Shown: piece by piece, positions 33,522 through 42,481 of the stretch
How positions within the stretch are numbered: the stretch's first letter is position 1
How the letters are laid out: every line of letters begins with the position of its first letter
Source: Mangrovibacterium marinum
GTDB taxonomy: Bacteria; Bacteroidota; Bacteroidia; Bacteroidales; Prolixibacteraceae
Length of the DNA stretch: 64,000 nucleotides
Assembly (NCBI RefSeq): GCF_003046625.1
Contig: NZ_QAAD01000008.1
Span: forward strand, 62,001-126,000
Direction of reading: 5' to 3'
The notes under the pieces: generated by a model
What the model saw: the letters and a program-made list of their open reading frames with translations, nothing else
Database searches by the model: none
Told to the model about the DNA's origin: nothing
Translations under genes and position numbers: made by a program

Positions 33522-34814
33522 TTAAAAATTGTCCAGAATTTTTTCCAGGCGAATGCCTCTGGAGCCTTTAATCAGGATCAGATTGTTTTTTATTTGTTTT
33601 TGTTGAAATAGGTAGTTTGCAAGAAGTTCGATGGATTCGAACTTCTTTGCTTTTGTACCGGCATCAACCTGGTTAAAGCAAGGGCCAATCAGGAAAACCT
33701 GTTCAAATTCCTGACTGGCTATAAAATCGGCAATTTTTTGATGTTCTTCTTTCGAATATTCTCCTAATTCGAGCATATCGCCCAGGATGACGGTTTTTGC
33801 CTTTTGTGCCAGCTGGCTGAAGTTTTGCAGCGAGGCCATCATGCTGGTGGGGTTGGCATTATAGGCGTCAAGGATGATGCGGTTTGTTCCGCGTTGAATT
33901 AATTGCGAGCGGTTATTGGTTGGTTCGTATTTTTCGACTGATTTTTGGATCAGCAGTGGGTCGATGTCGAAATAGGAGCCAACGCGGGCAGCAGCCATGA
34001 TGTTTTCGAAATTGTAAGCACCGACCAGCTTTGAGCGAAAATAGAGCCATCCCTTTGGGAACAGAATTTTTGCCGTCAGGTAGTACGACGAGTCCTCCGG
34101 CTCACCGCGCAGTTGTGCCGTTTCGTTATTGCCGTAGCTCAGTAGTTCCAGTCCTTCAGCTTGTTTTAACAGCAGTTTGTTATCGGTATTGATAAAGCAC
34201 TTTCCACCGGTTTCGCGCAGAAAGTCGTAAAGTTCGGTTTTGGTTTTGACAACGCCTTCAAAAGAACCAAATCCTTCCAGGTGAGCTTTCCCCATATTGG
34301 TTACCAGTCCGAGATCGGGCTGTGCAATATCACACAAAGCAGCAATCTCGCCCGGGTGATTAGCGCCCATTTCAATCACAGCAATTTGAGTTTCGGGTGT
34401 CATCCGAAGCAGGGTGAGCGGAACACCAATATGGTTATTGAGGTTCCCTTGTGTAAAGATCAGGTTGAACCGGTTTTTCAACACCGCTGCAATTAATTCC
34501 TTACTGGTTGTTTTCCCGTTTGTGCCGGTAATGGCAAGTACCGGAATACCGAGTGTTTGCCGATGTAGGCGGGCTAATTTCTGTAAGCTTTTTAAAACAT
34601 CGTCGACCAGGATAATATGCGCATCGTTGGCGTACTGCGGGTTGTCAACAATGGCGTACTTTGCTCCTTTCTGCAGGGAGTCGGCGGCAAATTTATTGCC
34701 ATCGAAGTTCTGTCCTTTCAGGGCGAAGAAGATACTGTCCGGGAGAATGGTCCGGCTGTCGGTTGATACGGTCGGATGTTGCTTGAATATTTCGTAGAGT
34801 TCTGCCGTTTTCAT
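33522..34814 (-). CDS. murF: UDP-N-acetylmuramoyl-tripeptide--D-alanyl-D-alanine ligase
   Basis: 430 residues from the ATG at 34814; nine further upstream codons are open but precede the first conserved residues. Mur ligase domains are in order: N-terminal UDP-binding domain (STDSRTILPDSIFFALKGQ, typical of MurF), ATP-binding loop GTNGKTT at 97-103, VIEMGANHPGEIAAL, and the C-terminal domain (LDAYNANPTSMMASL, ILGDMLELGEYS). MurF adds D-Ala-D-Ala to the peptidoglycan precursor in the cytoplasm. It lies between gldJ and trxA; a murF-gldJ-porU-porV order is known from other Bacteroidota. Confidence 0.95.
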   Translation of the reverse strand: MKTAELYEIFKQHPTVSTDSRTILPDSIFFALKGQNFDGNKFAADSLQKGAKYAIVDNPQYANDAHIILVDDVLKSLQKLARLHRQTLGIPVLAITGTNGKTTSKELIAAVLKNRFNLIFTQGNLNNHIGVPLTLLRMTPETQIAVIEMGANHPGEIAALCDIAQPDLGLVTNMGKAHLEGFGSFEGVVKTKTELYDFLRETGGKCFINTDNKLLLKQAEGLELLSYGNNETAQLRGEPEDSSYYLTAKILFPKGWLYFRSKLVGAYNFENIMAAARVGSYFDIDPLLIQKSVEKYEPTNNRSQLIQRGTNRIILDAYNANPTSMMASLQNFSQLAQKAKTVILGDMLELGEYSKEEHQKIADFIASQEFEQVFLIGPCFNQVDAGTKAKKFESIELLANYLFQQKQIKNNLILIKGSRGIRLEKILDNF

Positions 34815-34825
34815 AGGGGTATAGA

Positions 34826-34859
34826 AAAAATAAAACCTCATTGCAAAAATGAGGTTTTT
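34826..34859 (-). terminator. Terminator of gldJ (minus strand)
   Basis: AAAACCTCATT at 34832-34842 pairs with AATGAGGTTTT at 34849-34859 around a short loop. Read on the minus strand it is followed by ATTTTTT. It separates gldJ from murF. Confidence 0.75.
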
Positions 34860-34885
34860 ATCTGTTTTATCAAGAATGTTTCTAA

Positions 34886-36346
34886 TTAAAATCCTTCCGG
34901 ACTTCCTACGCGGGTCATAGCGCAGCGGAATCCCAGGTCGTTGGCCGATTCAGATTGGTCTCTGAAGCGACGTGTGCCGGGTATCATCCAGTACGGGCGG
35001 TCTTTCCATGATCCACCTTTGTATACCCGTATTTTATCGGTAATCAACGATGTAAAACTTCCTTCGTTGCTGTTGGATTGAACATACATGTCTTCTGTTG
35101 TCAGGTTGTCTTTTACCATATTCCAGTCCTGACCTTCGATAATTTGCGATTGATAATCACCATCCAGGTAGTTTCGGTAGTCGGCAACGGTGTCAATCAG
35201 TAATTCACCAAACTCATCGCGAATCAGGTCTCCGTTGGCATCCTGGCGGTATTTGGTGTATACAGTCCCGCGGAATGGTTGAAATTCGGCCACATCTTCC
35301 TGCGACAAGGGACGGTAGATATCGGCAACCCACTCGTTAACATTACCGGCCATACAGTAGAGGCCGAAGTCGTTGGGTTTGTATGAGTTTACCGGAGCGG
35401 TAATATCTGCATTATCGTTCAGGTAACCAGCCATACCCATCATGTCACCACGTCCGCGAACAAAGTTGGCATTCAGTAAGCCACGATCCCGTCGGCTGTC
35501 GTCGCGCAAATAGCTGCCGTTCCAGGGGTACAATTTCCGCTCGGTCAACAGTTCGCCGTCGGTATTTCCGATTAACCCGTAAGCGGCATATTCCCACTCA
35601 GCTTCTGTTGGCAGTCGATAGTCCGGCATCAGGATGCCATCTTCCCAGCGAATTTTACGTGGGTTGCCAGCTGCATCTTCAATGGGTTTGTCGCCTTGTT
35701 TACCTTCGTATAAACCAGCCAGATATGTTTCGGTTGTAAATACATTTTCGCCTTGTTGGGTGTTGTCGTGAGTCAGCACACCTTTGTTTACCAAAAGTTG
35801 TTCGTTTACACGGTCAGTACGCCATTTGCAGTAGGCATTGGCTTGTTCCCAGCTAACGCCTACAACCGGATATTTGCTGTAGGCGGGGTGGCGCAGGTAG
35901 TTTTCCAGATAAGGTTCGTTATAGGCCAGAGCTTCGCGCCAAACCAGCGTGTCGGGTAGAGCCTGCAGATAGCGCTCTTTGCTTTCGGGATATACGCGTT
36001 GAATCCAGAATAAATATTCCCGGTAGTCCAGGTTCGACACTTCACATTCGTCCATATAGAACGAAGCCACCGTTACGCGGCGTGGTGCGTTGTTCCAGTC
36101 GTACATCACATCCTGCTCCACACGTCCCATCGTGAAGGTACCACCTTGTATGAATTTTAAACCAGGACCGGCAAACTGAGCATAGTCAGCATCTGTTTGA
36201 AATCCTCCGTTTTCAGGATCATTGTATTCCCAACCAGTTGTGTTTGATGAATTCTTTTTACTGAAACCACCGCTGTCTTTTTTGAAGACACTGCAACTCG
36301 CCAGAAGCATCGTTAAACCAACGAAAAATATGGCTTTAAATTTCAT
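34886..36346 (-). CDS. gldJ: GldJ-like gliding/T9SS lipoprotein, formylglycine-generating-enzyme fold
   Basis: 486 residues from the ATG at 36346; the signal MKFKAIFFVGLTMLLASC ends in a lipobox with Cys18. The body has the FGE-sulfatase (SUMF1) fold: GGTFTMG, NAPRRVTVASFYMDECEVS, PVVGVSWEQANAYCKWR, YRLPTEAEWEYAA, MAGNVNEWVADIY, VYKGGSWKDRP and a closing DLGFRCA. GldJ is related to GldK/PorK of the T9SS ring and stabilises other Gld proteins. Adjacency to murF and to divergent porU matches the conserved gldJ locus. It need not mean the cell glides; the structural role in secretion is the safer inference. GldK is the alternative name. Confidence 0.88.
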   Translation of the reverse strand: MKFKAIFFVGLTMLLASCSVFKKDSGGFSKKNSSNTTGWEYNDPENGGFQTDADYAQFAGPGLKFIQGGTFTMGRVEQDVMYDWNNAPRRVTVASFYMDECEVSNLDYREYLFWIQRVYPESKERYLQALPDTLVWREALAYNEPYLENYLRHPAYSKYPVVGVSWEQANAYCKWRTDRVNEQLLVNKGVLTHDNTQQGENVFTTETYLAGLYEGKQGDKPIEDAAGNPRKIRWEDGILMPDYRLPTEAEWEYAAYGLIGNTDGELLTERKLYPWNGSYLRDDSRRDRGLLNANFVRGRGDMMGMAGYLNDNADITAPVNSYKPNDFGLYCMAGNVNEWVADIYRPLSQEDVAEFQPFRGTVYTKYRQDANGDLIRDEFGELLIDTVADYRNYLDGDYQSQIIEGQDWNMVKDNLTTEDMYVQSNSNEGSFTSLITDKIRVYKGGSWKDRPYWMIPGTRRFRDQSESANDLGFRCAMTRVGSPEGF

Positions 36347-36379
36347 CTTTTTGTATTTACAGTTTGGTTTTTCTCTTGG

Positions 36380-36387
36380 CAAATATA
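36380..36387 (-). promoter_or_regulatory. gldJ promoter -7 element
   Basis: On the minus strand this reads TATATTTG, a match to TAnnTTTG, 34 nt before the gldJ start. The -33 region has no clear TTG. Confidence 0.45.
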
Positions 36388-36568
36388 ATTAAATAGTTCT
36401 ATTGCTTTTGATTCGCTTTCAGAACTTTTTTGTAACGCTGTACGCCTTGTGTTTATTGTATTCTGACCCGATTAATGTGCAAAAACACTAAGTTTGCCAA
36501 AGATTAATTTCAGATTAAAATAAACTTTGTTCAACTTCGTTATTGCACCGAATACATTGAAACACCGC

Positions 36569-39500
36569 ATGACAAAAACGCAATACTTGATATTAATATT
36601 GTTTTTCATCTCGAAACTTTTGCTGACCGTTTCCTTGTCGACGGCAAGTCCGGTTGAAAAGGAAACGCCCCGCCGGGAGCTGCGTAATTTGGATTACAAT
36701 TCAGTTTTGTCGGAAGGGAATTGGGTGAAGATTTCCACTTCCGGTTGTGGGATCTATAAAATCAAGTACAGCATGCTGGAATCATGGGGGTTTACGAATC
36801 CCGAGGCTGTTGGAGTTTATGGGAACGGTGGGTTCATGTTGTCGAAAGTGAATGCGGTGAGTTTATCCTCCGATTTGATGCAAAATGCGATTTGGCACGC
36901 GCAGGATGGCGATGGCGAAGATTGCCTGTTTTTTTATTCTACCGGAACAATCCGGTGGACTTTTAACGAACAGCTGAATGCCTTTACTCACCAGTCGAAC
37001 GATTATGCCGATAAGGCGGTGTATTATTTGTCGGATCAGGGACCTGCGAAGCTGGTGGAGCTAGTGGATGATGATGTTGTTGTACTAACAGACACCGTTT
37101 CGCAGTATGCCGACTATCAGCTCTATGAGCAGGATTTGGAAAATTTGATCCAATCCGGAAGGGATTGGTACGGCGATCGTTTTCAGCCGGGGCGAACCAT
37201 AAATTACAGCTTTCCGATCAAAAACAGTGTTGCCGATCGTCCGGTCAATGTTCTGGTGAAAGCTGCGGGGCGCTCATCGGGCAGTTCTTCCTTCTCGGTG
37301 TTGTGGAACGGTAACCGTCAGCAGCTTATTTCATTTCAGGGTGTCGATACCGGGAGTCAGCTGACGGAATATGCCCGTTCGGGGCAAACGCGTTTCTCGG
37401 TATACTCCGGTTTGGCGACTTCGGTGGTCGGGTTAACTTACAACTCGTCCAACAGCTCGGCGTTGGGATGGCTCGACTATATTGAGCTAAATTGTTGGCG
37501 TCGTTTGGAATACGAAGATGACCCCTTGTTTTTTCGGAATCCTGAGACGGTTGGCGAGGGAAGGGGAAGTTTGTACCAAATTGAAGGACTGAATGATCAT
37601 GCACAGGTGTGGGATATTACCGATTACTTAAATGCCCGGCATATAAGGCTGAGCTGGTCGGGAAATACGGCGACTTTTGTAGCCGCGAGTGACAGCTTGC
37701 GTGAATTTGTTGTTTTCGATCCCACCGGTGAGATTCCTGAGCCGCAGATTGTTGGGCCTGTCGATAATCAAAATCTCCACGGCCTGACGGTCCCCGGGAT
37801 GCTTATTCTATGTCATGCCGACTTTCGGCAACAGGCTGACGAGTTGGCTCTTTTTCACGAACAGCATCAGCTTTCGGCGGCTGTGGTCGATGTTGAACAG
37901 ATATACAACGAGTTTTCGTCGGGGATTGCCGATGTTGCCGGAATCCGGAATTTTATTCGATATTGTTACGAAAAATCGAAGCAGACTACCGGCGATTTAA
38001 AATATGTGCTGTTATTTGGCGATGGGAGTTACGATAGCAAAGATGTGAGCGGACAGGGCTTCAATTTTATTCCCACCTATCAGTCGGCCAACTCGTTATT
38101 GCCCACTTCTTCTTTCGTAACCGACGATTTTTATGTATTGCTCGAAGTCGGCGAGGGCGAAGCCGAAGGCTCTATGGATCTGGCTATTGGTCGAATTCCG
38201 GCACAGACCACCACTGAGGCAGAGGCTGTCGTTAGCAAGATTATTCGTTATTCGTCGGAAGAAGCGATGGGAGAGTGGCGCAATGTTATTTGTTTTATCG
38301 GCGATGATGAGGACTCAAACATTCATGCCTATCAGGCCGAAAATCTGGCTGAAAATGTTGTTGCCAGTCAACCGGCATTTGTGGTCGACAAAATCTATTT
38401 CGATGCCTTCGAGCAACAAACCAGCCCTAGTGGCGAGACTTATCCCGATGTAACCAGCGCGATTAACGGTCGGGTAAAAAAAGGAACACTTATTTTAAAT
38501 TATACCGGCCATGCCAACGAAATTGCCTTGGCCGAAGAAAAGGTGTTGACAACCGATGAAATTGATGCGTGGACAAATGAAAATAAACTGCCGGTTTTCA
38601 TCACGGCTACCTGTGAGTTTAGTCGCTTCGATGCGGATGAACAGTCCGGTGGCGAGCATATTCTGTTTAACGCTAATGGTGGAGCTGTTGCCCTGTTCAG
38701 CACAACGCGCATTGTCTATTCAAGTCCCAACTATGTGTTGAACTCTCAGTTGTATAAGCATTTCTTTCAGGTTGACGATCAGGGGCAATATCTGGCCATG
38801 GGAGAGGTGGTGCGGCGGACTAAAAATGCGCTTTCGTCCGGCATCAATAAACGAAATTTCATGTTGTTGGGTGATCCGGCTATGCGCTTGGCTATTCCTC
38901 AGTATAATGTTGTTACCACGTCGGTAAACGGCCTTCCTCCGACGCAGATTTCCGAGCCAATAGCTGCTTTGACCAAGGTGGAGGTGGAGGGTGAAGTTAC
39001 CGACAATGATGGAAATAGGCTGACTAATTTCAACGGACAGCTCATCCCTGTGGTATACGATAAAGCCCGGCAGACACAAACGCTTGGCAACGATGGAGAA
39101 GAGCCGTTTGAGTACATCTCGCGAAACAATCCGATTTACAAAGGATTGGCAACGGTTGAAAACGGGAAGTTCGCTTTTTCATTCCTGGTGCCTAAAGACG
39201 TGTCGTATGCCGAAGGTACGGGCAAAATCGTTTACTATGCTTACAGCGCTGAGCTGGATGCCCATGGTGCAACTACCGATCTGCCAATTGGTGCTTCCAC
39301 GGACAGTTCGCTGGACGATTCGGATGGTCCGCAGATTGGTCTTTACCTGAATACGTCGTCATTCGAATCCGGCGATCAGGTTGGTGCCAATTCAATTTTA
39401 TATCTCGACTTATTCGACCGCAGTGGCATCAATACACTGGGAACGGGCATTGGACACGATATAACAGCAGTACTGGATGGCGATTATTCCAATATCATCG

Positions 39501-39973
39501 TTTTGAATGATTATTATCTGGCCGGTTTGGACGATTATACAAGCGGTTCGGTTGTTTATCCCTTAACCGGTTTGGAAGAGGGCGAGCACACCCTGACCGT
39601 TAAAGTATGGGATGTTTTCAACAACTCGACCGAGATAACCGTTCGTTTTGTCGTTAGCGAAGCATTATCGATTCAGGATGTTGTTTGTTATCCCAATCCA
39701 ATGAGCGATCAGGCAAATTTTCGGATTATTCATAACCAACCCGACGAACTGCTGGATGTACGAATTGAATTTTTCGATTCAAAGGGTAGTGTCGTGGACA
39801 TTCTTGAAAAATCATTGGTCTCGAATGGTGTTGAAACCCCGGTGATTAGCTGGCGGCTTTCCGATCGGCAACTGATGGTTCGAAACGGAAGTTATTTTTA
39901 TCGGGTTATCCTGAAAAATACCGAGGGCGCGCAAAATTCCCAAAGCGGGACAATAATTATTTTGCGGAGATAA
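36569..39973 (+). CDS. porU: Type IX secretion system sortase PorU
   Basis: 1134 residues from the ATG at 36569. An open frame from a TTG at 36527 precedes it, but the signal peptide (YLILILFFISKLLLTVSLS) starts here. The C25 gingipain-like domain lies in the middle: LLFGDGSYDSKD, LAIGRIPAQTTTEAEAVV, the likely catalytic His648 in NYTGHANE and Cys682 in ITATCEFSRFD, and MLLGDPAMRL. The end carries a CTD-like region (YPNPMSDQANFRI). PorU removes the C-terminal signals of T9SS cargo and attaches the proteins to anionic lipopolysaccharide at the cell surface. porV follows in the same operon. Confidence 0.95.
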   Translation: MTKTQYLILILFFISKLLLTVSLSTASPVEKETPRRELRNLDYNSVLSEGNWVKISTSGCGIYKIKYSMLESWGFTNPEAVGVYGNGGFMLSKVNAVSLSSDLMQNAIWHAQDGDGEDCLFFYSTGTIRWTFNEQLNAFTHQSNDYADKAVYYLSDQGPAKLVELVDDDVVVLTDTVSQYADYQLYEQDLENLIQSGRDWYGDRFQPGRTINYSFPIKNSVADRPVNVLVKAAGRSSGSSSFSVLWNGNRQQLISFQGVDTGSQLTEYARSGQTRFSVYSGLATSVVGLTYNSSNSSALGWLDYIELNCWRRLEYEDDPLFFRNPETVGEGRGSLYQIEGLNDHAQVWDITDYLNARHIRLSWSGNTATFVAASDSLREFVVFDPTGEIPEPQIVGPVDNQNLHGLTVPGMLILCHADFRQQADELALFHEQHQLSAAVVDVEQIYNEFSSGIADVAGIRNFIRYCYEKSKQTTGDLKYVLLFGDGSYDSKDVSGQGFNFIPTYQSANSLLPTSSFVTDDFYVLLEVGEGEAEGSMDLAIGRIPAQTTTEAEAVVSKIIRYSSEEAMGEWRNVICFIGDDEDSNIHAYQAENLAENVVASQPAFVVDKIYFDAFEQQTSPSGETYPDVTSAINGRVKKGTLILNYTGHANEIALAEEKVLTTDEIDAWTNENKLPVFITATCEFSRFDADEQSGGEHILFNANGGAVALFSTTRIVYSSPNYVLNSQLYKHFFQVDDQGQYLAMGEVVRRTKNALSSGINKRNFMLLGDPAMRLAIPQYNVVTTSVNGLPPTQISEPIAALTKVEVEGEVTDNDGNRLTNFNGQLIPVVYDKARQTQTLGNDGEEPFEYISRNNPIYKGLATVENGKFAFSFLVPKDVSYAEGTGKIVYYAYSAELDAHGATTDLPIGASTDSSLDDSDGPQIGLYLNTSSFESGDQVGANSILYLDLFDRSGINTLGTGIGHDITAVLDGDYSNIIVLNDYYLAGLDDYTSGSVVYPLTGLEEGEHTLTVKVWDVFNNSTEITVRFVVSEALSIQDVVCYPNPMSDQANFRIIHNQPDELLDVRIEFFDSKGSVVDILEKSLVSNGVETPVISWRLSDRQLMVRNGSYFYRVILKNTEGAQNSQSGTIIILRR

Positions 39974-40053
39974 GGCAGCCGCAGATACTTTTTCGGGGCC
40001 TTTACCGTTCATTGTTTGAATAAGATTTAGACCAAAATTATTACTATTGCAAC

Positions 40054-41244
40054 ATGATCAATAAAATGAATAGAATGAAAGTGCAGCTGAGCCTGGCGCT
40101 GGTTGCTGCAATGTATTTGTTAGTGCCCAATCAGTTGTTTGCACAAAGCTCTACATCAGGAGCGAATGTGGTTTCTACGGCTGTTCCGTTTCTAACAATT
40201 GCGCCCGATTCGAGGGCTGGTGCGATGGGGGATGCCGGGGTAGCAACATCGCCCGATATGAACTCGCAACACTGGAATCCGGCCAAATATGCTTTTATAA
40301 CAAGCGATGCGGGTGTTTCATTATCATACTCGCCTTGGCTTAAGAAATTAGTTAATGATATCAATTTGGCCTATCTGGCCGCTCATAAACGCATTGATGA
40401 TCAGCAAGTCGTCAGTACTTCCTTGCGCTACTTTTCATTAGGTAGCATTGTTTTTCGGGATTCTTACGGAACGGAAACCGGATTGCAGAACCCAAATGAA
40501 TTTGCCTTTGATGTGGCTTATACCCGCTTGTTGTCCGAGCAGTTTTCGGGCTCGGTTGCCTTGCGCTATATCCGTTCCGATTTAACCGGAGGGCAGGAGG
40601 TGAACGGAGTAGCAACCCATGCCGGCAACTCGTTTGCTGCTGATGTAGCCTTCTATTATCGCAACGAAATGAGTCGCCGCGGACGCGAATCGGTTTTCTC
40701 CGCCGGTATTGACATCTCCAATATCGGTAGTAAAATTTCGTACACCGAAGGAGAAACAAAGGACTTTATTCCAACCAATATGCGTTTGGGGGCTGCTTAC
40801 GAGATGGAACTGGACAATTACAATTCGTTCGCCATTGCTGTAGATCTGAACAAACTGTTGGTACCGACGCCCGATGCTGAGAGCTTTACCGATGATGACG
40901 GGACAATTGTTGTTAATTCCGGCTTCAGTCAGGACAAATCGGTGATTGGTGGTATTTTCAGTTCATTCTCAGATGCGCCGGGCGGCATGAAAGAAGAATT
41001 GCAGGAAGTGAATGTATCGCTGGGGCTTGAATATTGGTACCAAAAGCAGTTTGCTTTGCGCGTAGGCTATTTCCACGAAAATGAAAATAAGGGGAACCGT
41101 AAATATTTCACGGCCGGAGCCGGTTTTAAGTTGAATGTATTTACACTCGATTTCTCGTACCTGCTTCCCACGCAGACCAATAATCCATTGGAAAATACGC
41201 TTCGTTTTTCCCTGGCTTTCGATTTCGATAATTTAAGAAGATAA
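40054..41244 (+). CDS. porV: Type IX secretion system outer membrane protein PorV
   Basis: 396 residues with a signal peptide (LSLALVAAMYLLVPNQLFAQ) and a FadL-like 14-strand beta-barrel. The PorV N-terminal motif is distinct: VPFLTIAPDSRAGAMGDAGV then ATSPDMNSQHWNPAKYAF. PorV collects cargo from the SprA translocon and hands it to PorU at the outer membrane. It lies 80 nt after porU, in the conserved porU-porV order, with ispF starting 3 nt after its stop. The S8 peptidase at 18.8 kb is a probable client in this window. Confidence 0.95.
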   Translation: MINKMNRMKVQLSLALVAAMYLLVPNQLFAQSSTSGANVVSTAVPFLTIAPDSRAGAMGDAGVATSPDMNSQHWNPAKYAFITSDAGVSLSYSPWLKKLVNDINLAYLAAHKRIDDQQVVSTSLRYFSLGSIVFRDSYGTETGLQNPNEFAFDVAYTRLLSEQFSGSVALRYIRSDLTGGQEVNGVATHAGNSFAADVAFYYRNEMSRRGRESVFSAGIDISNIGSKISYTEGETKDFIPTNMRLGAAYEMELDNYNSFAIAVDLNKLLVPTPDAESFTDDDGTIVVNSGFSQDKSVIGGIFSSFSDAPGGMKEELQEVNVSLGLEYWYQKQFALRVGYFHENENKGNRKYFTAGAGFKLNVFTLDFSYLLPTQTNNPLENTLRFSLAFDFDNLRR

Positions 41245-41247
41245 TTG

Positions 41248-41727
41248 ATGGTGATACGTGTAGGAATGGGCTATGATGTGCATAGCCTTGCTGAAGGAGA
41301 AAGTTTGTGGCTTGGTGGTATTGAGGTGCCGCATACGAAGGGAACGGTTGCGCATTCGGACGGCGATGTGCTGCTGCACGCGATCTGCGATGCCATCCTG
41401 GGGGCTGCAAAATTACGGGATATCGGTTATCATTTCCCGGATACTTCATCGGATTTTAAGAATGTTGATAGTAAGATTTTACTTCGGAAATGTTCGCAGT
41501 TGATCGCTGAAAAAGGCTACGAGATCGGCAATATAGATGCCACAATTGCCGCACAACGCCCCAAATTGAAAGATTTTATCCCCCGGATGGAAGATACCAT
41601 TGCCGAAGTTCTTCAACTGGATATGGACGCGGTTTCGGTGAAAGCAACAACCACCGAAAGGCTCGGCTTTGAAGGTCGCGAAGAAGGAATATCGGCTTAT
41701 GCCGTGGTGTTGATTCAAAAACAATAA
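41248..41727 (+). CDS. ispF: 2-C-methyl-D-erythritol 2,4-cyclodiphosphate synthase
   Basis: 159 residues from the ATG at 41248, 3 nt after porV; a TTG one codon earlier is also in frame. IspF signatures are complete: VGMGYDVHSL with metal ligands Asp and His, AHSDGDVLLHAICDAILGAA with the third zinc His, and the C-terminal ATTTERLGFEGREEGISAYA. It cyclises CDP-ME-2-phosphate in the methylerythritol phosphate route to isoprenoids. Tight coupling to porV is probably operon economy rather than shared function. Confidence 0.96.
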   Translation: MVIRVGMGYDVHSLAEGESLWLGGIEVPHTKGTVAHSDGDVLLHAICDAILGAAKLRDIGYHFPDTSSDFKNVDSKILLRKCSQLIAEKGYEIGNIDATIAAQRPKLKDFIPRMEDTIAEVLQLDMDAVSVKATTTERLGFEGREEGISAYAVVLIQKQ

Positions 41728-41731
41728 TAGG

Positions 41732-42091
41732 ATGAAAAAAACAATCGTGATCGGGGCTAGCGAAAAGCCCGAACGTTATTCGAATAAAGCAATCAGGGCA
41801 CTTCGTCATCATGGACACGAAGTAATTGCAATAGCACCCAGACCTGGTAAGGTTGAAGATGTGGAGTTCGTAACAGCGTCCAAAGAATTTGAAAACGTCG
41901 ATACCGTAACGTTGTACGTAGGTCCAAAGAATCAACCCGGCTATATGGAATACATCCTGAAGTTGAAACCCAAACGGGTTATTTTTAATCCGGGAACTGA
42001 AAACGATGAGTTTGCCGACCGGCTCAAAGCAGCGTCTATTGAACCGGAGATTGCATGCACCTTGGTCTTACTCAGTACCGGACAATATTGA
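41732..42091 (+). CDS. CoA-binding domain protein (YccU-like)
   Basis: 119 residues forming a single Rossmann-like CoA-binding domain: KKTIVIGASEKPERYSNKAI, HEVIAIAPRPG and VIFNPGTENDEF are the nucleotide-binding segments. The biochemical role of these stand-alone proteins is not established. It starts 5 nt after ispF, and its TGA shares one base with the ATG of the next gene, so all three are translationally close and probably one transcript. Confidence 0.88.
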   Translation: MKKTIVIGASEKPERYSNKAIRALRHHGHEVIAIAPRPGKVEDVEFVTASKEFENVDTVTLYVGPKNQPGYMEYILKLKPKRVIFNPGTENDEFADRLKAASIEPEIACTLVLLSTGQY

Positions 42092-42423
42092 TGGAATCTT
42101 TTGCAAATAGTCTGCACGAGTTTCAGCAGCTTCTGGCGTCCAACGATGCGGTACTGGTGTATCTTTCAACAGACGAATGCCAGGTTTGTCATGTGCTTAA
42201 ACCCAAGCTTGAGCGTTTGCTTTGCGAACAGTTTCCAAAGCTTCGGTTGGTGTATATTTCAATTAACGAGCAGCCCGAAATTGCCGGACAGTATCGCGTG
42301 TTTACGGCTCCCACAGTACTCGTTTTTTTTCAAGGGAACGAGTATTTAAGGCAAAGCAGAACGATTAGTATTGAAAAGTTTATCACAGATATTTCCCGCC
42401 CTTACCGGCTAATGTTTTCATAA
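42091..42423 (+). CDS. Thioredoxin-fold protein
   Basis: 110 residues from the ATG at 42091, which overlaps the previous stop codon (TGATG). An upstream Met in frame at 42055 would overlap the CoA-binding gene by 36 nt and is less likely. The fold is thioredoxin-like: VLVYLSTDECQVCHVLKPKL has a CxxC site (Cys-Gln-Val-Cys), and VFTAPTVLVFFQGNEYLR supplies the cis-Pro strand. No signal peptide is seen. It may be a minor disulfide reductase that works with the CoA-binding protein, but no partner is evident. Confidence 0.85.
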   Translation: MESFANSLHEFQQLLASNDAVLVYLSTDECQVCHVLKPKLERLLCEQFPKLRLVYISINEQPEIAGQYRVFTAPTVLVFFQGNEYLRQSRTISIEKFITDISRPYRLMFS

Positions 42424-42481
42424 CTGTCATTTGAAAAGGCGGGAAATAAAACTATTTTAGCATTCACAAATCCTGTGGCGT

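Noticed and set aside
34886-36346. FGE-fold protein as a true sulfatase-activating enzyme
   Set aside because: The lipoprotein signal and the murF/porU/porV neighbourhood identify it as a GldJ/GldK-type structural protein. No sulfatase gene is nearby.
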